Positions 59,612 to 64,000 of a stretch of DNA of 64,000 nucleotides are shown one piece after another (position 1 is the first letter of the stretch; every line of letters begins with the position of its first letter). The notes beneath the pieces were generated by a model that ran no database searches, had not been told where the DNA came from, and saw only the letters and a program-made list of their open reading frames with translations. Both the position numbers and the translations under genes were made by a program. Source of the stretch: Siphonodentalium dalli (lineage: Eukaryota; Mollusca; Scaphopoda; Gadilida; Siphonodentaliidae); the NCBI GenBank assembly GCA_032622095.1, contig CP136068.1, positions 113,721,546 to 113,785,545 on the forward strand, written 5' to 3'.

Positions 59612-60399
59612 CTGTGAAAACGGACAACAGTTACATGTACATGCAAGAACAATATGCTGTTATTTATCTTACACGCAATGGTTGGAAGCTAATGTGTCAC
59701 ATTGATTGCTGGACGTTCCGTACCATATATGTTTCGTGCAAAGACGTGTCTTATATATACCACATGACCGTTCGTACGTGGATCATTTGGATGATTCGTA
59801 CCGTAGAGTATTATTTTTAAATAACATTCAAGTATACCATTAACATAGACATGCAACATGAATTTGCAACATGTATTCTTTGTGATACATTTATGGACGA
59901 ACTGCAGGATAATTTCAAGTAACGATTTTGTTCAATTATTATAAGTTTCTTTAAAGCCAGATTGCGTTCTGCCCTCCAAAGTACTCTCAATAATATTCGC
60001 TTTTGAATTGTTTCCGGTATCGAAATAGGTCGATAAATACTTGAACTGCCTTTCAACGAGCTAAAAGGCAGTGGCCATGGACAATATTTGTCAGAGCATA
60101 TGAAGCCGATGTATCAAATTTCTTGTATTTGTCAACCTAACATATCTCCTTCCAAATTACGTGCACAAAAATTCAAACGCGACTAAAATTTTGAAGCGCA
60201 AACCGTCGTGTGGATTTAGCTACTTTCTTCAGTTGATGTATTTGATTACCAATACAATACTTCGATAAAAGTAAGCAGGTACGTTATAATTACATCTCAT
60301 CACTTTCAGATAGTCATTATATTTTGTCATAGTGTATTTGATGAAACAGACATAAAACATTGTTAATTAAAATATAATAACATCACATATATCATAGTT
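59612..60399. other. Probable intron upstream of the 59295 exon
   Basis: No partner exon recognised. A 79-codon minus frame at 59817-60056 shows no domain, and part of it (aaatacttgaactgcctttc) resembles 26468-26490. Confidence 0.3.
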
Positions 60400-61085
60400 A
60401 CTACAGATACCACCAGCCAATATCTAATGAGCTTTGAATAATGGTGTATTTGCTCCACTGTTATTACAGGTACCTCCAACAAATATCTAATGAGCTCTGA
60501 ATATTAGTGTTTTTGCTCCACTATTATTACGGGTATCACCGGCCAATATCTAATGAGTTTTGAATAATAGTGTGTTTGCTCCACAGTCACTGCATATATC
60601 ACCAGCCAATATCTAATGAGGTATGAATAATAGTATGTTTGCTCCAGTGTTATTATATGTACAACCAGCCAATATATTATGAGTTTTTAAAAATGGTGTG
60701 CTTAGTCCACATTTATTACAGGTACCTCCAACCAATATATCATGAGCTTTGAATATTGGTGCTTGCTCTACTGTTATAACTGGTATCACCAGCCAATAGC
60801 TAATGAGGTCTGAATAATGTTCTGATTGGTCCACATTTATTACAGGTACAACCAGCCAATATCTAATGAGGTATGCATAATAGTGTGTTTGTTCCAGTTA
60901 TTACCGGTACCACCAGCCAATATCTAATGAGCTTTGAATAATGTTGTGCTTGATCTACAGTTATTATAGGTACAAACAGTCAATATATCATGAGGTTTGA
61001 ATAATAGTGGGTTTTCGCCATAGTTATTACATGTAACACAAGCCAATGTCTAATGAGCTTTGAATAATAGTGTGTTTGTTCCAGT
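60400..61085 (+). repeat. 62-bp tandem array, eleven units
   Basis: Core ccagccaatatctaatgagc then tttgaataatagtgtgtttg and ctccactgttattac. The landmark aatatctaatgag or close variants occurs at 60418, 60482, 60545, 60608, 60669, 60733, 60796, 60858, 60919, 60980 and 61045. Units differ at several positions. Confidence 0.85.
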
Positions 61086-61214
61086 GCGTGTCACGAGTGA
61101 TCATATTATAGTGTAGATAAGAACTCGCCGCCAATTTTATGTCACGTAACGAAAAAACAATTAATCCAAAATAATTCCGCAAAATATAACAAACAACGTG
61201 ATTTAACAGGTGCA

Positions 61215-61702
61215 TGTTTGTCCAGGAGAGTCGATGATCTTTTAACTGGAATTCATCTATACAGCTGAGTCTACGATATGAAAATACATGCTTGATTGTT
61301 TCTGATATTTCAGCTAACACTCCATTGAAGACTGGAAAGTGGTCAGGTAAACCCACAGTCTAATGAAACATTTGTTTCGACTAGCATATCTGATGAACGT
61401 GTGGTGATCAGATCAAGAGTGTGATGCGTTGGGGACGACACATGTTGCTTGAGGCCCAAACTACTGAGTTTTCCTAGGACATTAATAACGTCTTTGTTTA
61501 TGAAATCATCAAGGTGGATATTAAAATCACGATGAAGTGTGAACTGGTATTTCTTTGACAAAGGTCCCTTAACGAATTGAACGAAATCAGTCATAAATCG
61601 TTTGAATGTGAGTTTATTTGCCGCCGAGGGTGGTTGCCGATATAGGGAAACACAGATGTGTTGTTCATTCAAGTATACCACATTTGAAACGTGATACGAC
61701 AA
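61215..61702 (-). mobile_element. Non-LTR retrotransposon endonuclease fragment
   Basis: The minus frame 61702-61343 holds ICVSLYRQPPS, then RDFNIHLDD, then GLKQHVSSPTHHTLDLITTR. After a frame shift at about 61350 it continues as DHFPVFNGVL ... YRRLSCIDEF. This is the C-terminal half of the apurinic-type endonuclease domain of CR1/L2-like elements (usual motifs GDFN, TLDL, SDH). The Gly of GDFN is replaced by Arg and the Ser of SDH by Pro, so the copy is dead. No reverse transcriptase follows. Confidence 0.75.
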
Positions 61703-62319
61703 CCTGTGTCATTTAAATCATAATGTAACATATCCTCGTGCAAATATGTTCATATTGAACATTTATGTTCACATAGGTTCATATTGGACTTATTACTGAA
61801 ATAGGCTTATACCAGTCAGTTCTTTGACTGACGCGGGCCATAGTGAAAACACATTATAAAGATTATAAATTTATTTGTTTTGGAAACGAGTTTCAGAATG
61901 TACCCCCAACAAGAAATTCAATTAATTGAGGAAAAACACCCACTGTCCCGAGTGGTAATGATAAGCTATTGGAGGGTCTACTAGTTCGCATGCAAAATAG
62001 CAAAATAACATTGAATGTCTCAATGACATCAACAGCTTGAAGATGGGAATAACCCACCATATATCGTAGATATTCAACCAGGCTCTGCTTAAGTTTGTTA
62101 ATTGATGACTGATGTACATGTACAATACACACAAATAGTAATAACAATTAACGTTATGATTTTGAAACTAACCATGATAGAATATTGACAGTAAGGTTGT
62201 ATTAACTACTACAAGTACTATTAGTAACAATAGTACTACTGTTCTAGCATAATATATGTTACATGATGTATGGGAAATATTAAAGGACAAAACAATAGTT
62301 ACAATATAATTATAACACT
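61703..62319. other. Spacer, nothing recognised
   Basis: Open frames at 61893-62147 on the minus strand are unassigned. gacgcgggccatagtgaaaa at about 61830 recurs from 33150 and 46930. Confidence 0.3.
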
Positions 62320-62812
62320 TTTGTTTAATTAAGCGCAAGAAGAGCTAATTTCGCTTAAGCGCAATATGGGAATCTATATTGTGCTTAAGCGCAATATGGA
62401 AGTATTTAACTGTGTTTAAGTGGAATGTTGGAATTTTCATATTGCGCTTAGATAATAAAACTCAATAAGGTATCTCTTAATAAGGAATATATTATATATA
62501 GTACATAAACTCCCTATAATTCAGGTGGTGTAGTCCATCTCTATGGTACAATGAGTGGAACAAATATAGGATTATTCTACTATTTGCACAAGGGCGATCT
62601 AACGAGAGAGATATTAATTGCGCTTAAGTGCAATATGGATGTAATTTCGCTTATGTGTTATAAGGAATGTCTTATTACACTTAAGCGCAACAAGAATATT
62701 CCTTATTTCACAGGAACATCATATTGTGCTTAAGCGCAATAAGGTATCTCTAACTTCGCTTAAGCACAATAACTTAAGGAATATTCTTATTGGGCTTGAG
62801 CGCAATTAGTTA
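62320..62812. repeat. Cluster of ttgcgcttaagcgcaa palindromes
   Basis: About eleven perfect or near copies of the palindrome attgcgcttaagcgcaat lie in 490 bp, for example at 62327, 62353, 62378, 62440, 62617, 62672, 62723, 62755 and 62793. Spacers are AT-rich, uneven and often include tatggaa or aaggtatctc. One more lies at 58302. Could be decayed foldback pieces or a palindrome-based tandem repeat. No protein-binding role can be read. Confidence 0.7.
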
Positions 62813-63314
62813 TTCGGTTAGTTAAATAATAAGTTATTCGATATGTTTTTTTTCATTACCGTGCGATTCCTTAAGTTATTGCAGTTAATCGAAATTCTCT
62901 ATTAAATGTCAATTTGGTTTCCCATAGAGATCATCAACGATGTCTATGCGCAAGGGGGACCCAAGTCAATCTTCTCTGTTTGGGATTCCAATTGTTTGCT
63001 TATTAAATATGCACATATGCTTAAGATACAGTCGCGCGCGATGCGCGCTCCCGTAGGTCGGGTTTTGGATCCCAGTTAATGAAAATATCATTGAAATAAT
63101 CGGTTTCCCCCAATAAACATCCATATATTCAATATACATGTTTTTGGAGCAGAATTAGGTAGACCATATTGGACGCCATCATGGAATTTAATTTTTTTGT
63201 TTAATTTTCACACATATTTATTAGTTATGTGGATGGAGTTCTCATTAAACCTCACATCTTTATATTGGTTATGTGGATTGAGTTATCATTAAATCTCATA
63301 TCCTTATATTGGTT
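62813..63314. other. Spacer, nothing firm
   Basis: A doubled 55-bp word (tattagttatgtggatggag and tattggttatgtggattgag) at 63220-63310. ggacgccatcatggaa at 63172 recalls the palindrome-arm motif. Confidence 0.35.
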
Positions 63315-63496
63315 ACAGTAATGCCCAAAGTAATTGACCACTTAACCACAGCAGAATTATGGATAATTTTCCTGTGGTTAAGACGTCAATGACTTTGGAC
63401 AGCAGAATTATGGGTAATTTTTCAGCATTTAAAATCCTGACAAATTACACATTATTATGCAGTGGTTAAGTGGTCAATTACTTTGGGCATTACAGT
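63315..63496. repeat. Foldback MITE, acagtaatgc family, copy 3
   Basis: acagtaatgcccaaagtaat at the left pairs with attactttgggcattacagt at the right, with one mismatch at the tip. It shares aaccacagcagaattat with copies 1 and 2 but has a different centre holding a second cagcagaattatgggtaatt. Confidence 0.75.
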
Positions 63497-64000
63497 AACC
63501 AATATAATAGTCGGGGAGCCAATAAGGTCCACCTGCACCCCCCCCCGATGATTACAAATAACCTTATGTTTATTGTTCCCTATGGTATACAGATAAAGAA
63601 TCCGGATTTCACCGAAAAATAAAGTTGGCCCTACTAGGTGCTAGAGCCATTTGAATCCAAGATGGCCGCCATTTCCTTAATTCCGACCAGCTGTATTTAA
63701 TCGTTGTAATAGATCGGTTGTTAGCAAAAAGACACAGACATGCCATTTTGTTGGTATGATGTCCTTCTTCAAAAGAACGGCAAATAATTTCAAAAAAAAT
63801 TCAATATGGCCGCCGTAAAATGACGTCATATGCACGAAAATAGGAAATTTAATTAATATTTCACAATATCTTCCATTTTTCTTCACATTAATCATTAGTA
63901 AATGGCAATGTTTTCGAGACAGTCATCAAGCGTGATATTATAGCGTCATTTTAAGACATTTGACATTGACGAGGGTTCCGTAATAGATACAGCAAAAAGG
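63497..64000. other. End of window: ATGGCGGCC-motif fragments
   Basis: ccaagatggccgccatttcc at 63657 and caatatggccgccgtaaaat at 63802 are the same motif class as in the 5-kb palindrome. A C run lies at 63539-63546. No gene recognised. Confidence 0.4.

Overview
The window looks like intergenic and intronic DNA from a repeat-rich metazoan genome. It is most likely a marine lophotrochozoan, and a mollusc is my best guess. The reasons are AT-rich composition, no long open frames or operons, splice-bounded short exons, many foldback elements and MITEs with clear target-site duplications, a tRNA-derived SINE, non-LTR and Ty3-like fragments, and scattered tacatgta words. The species guess rests on general familiarity, not on a diagnostic gene.

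Host coding sequence is sparse. On the minus strand a signal-peptide exon (7856-7940) and the first half of a C-type lectin domain (3199-3387) have matching phase-1 splice ends, so they can be read as one gene. Broken copies of the second exon lie on both sides of it (3083-3122 and 4444-4515), and a 1-kb TIR element (3434-4441) sits between the intact exon and one broken copy. The second half of the lectin domain is not visible. A last exon with a Cys-rich PAN/apple-like tail is at 59295-59611 (minus). A possible phase 1-1 exon of unknown family is at 42661-42876 (plus).

Layout: 0-3 kb, dispersed hairpin-bearing repeats. 3-8 kb, lectin gene and the TIR element. 9.5-10 kb, right half of a TIR element. 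10.7-12.8 kb, two minisatellites. 13.4-15.2 kb, a hAT element with an 8-bp TSD beside a non-LTR reverse transcriptase tail. 16-24 kb, a series of MITEs and foldbacks, including a 932-bp palindrome with TTAA ends. 25.3-26 kb, a head-to-head minisatellite. 26.6-31.6 kb, a 5-kb palindrome whose arms carry ATGGCGGCC-motif repeats and two diverged copies of an unrecognised protein module. 32.4-33.8 and 46.2-47.7 kb, a duplicated 1.5-kb segment with a Ty3-like integrase fragment at one end. 36.4-38.4 and 39.7-42.2 kb, two related TIR elements, each carrying a tRNA-SINE, with a tandem MITE trimer between them. 43.5-44.1 kb, a second hAT relative. 47.8-50.2 kb, a 44-bp satellite with three levels of periodicity (44, 352 and 1056 bp). 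54.2-57.9 kb, a degenerate repeat domain. 60.4-61.1 kb, a 62-bp array. 61.2-61.7 kb, a non-LTR endonuclease fragment. 62.3-62.8 kb, a cluster of palindromic 16-mers.

The mobile and repeat sequences are the main content. Several boundaries are exact (TIR plus TSD), and those calls are the most secure. Functions of the host exons rest on family patterns read by eye.
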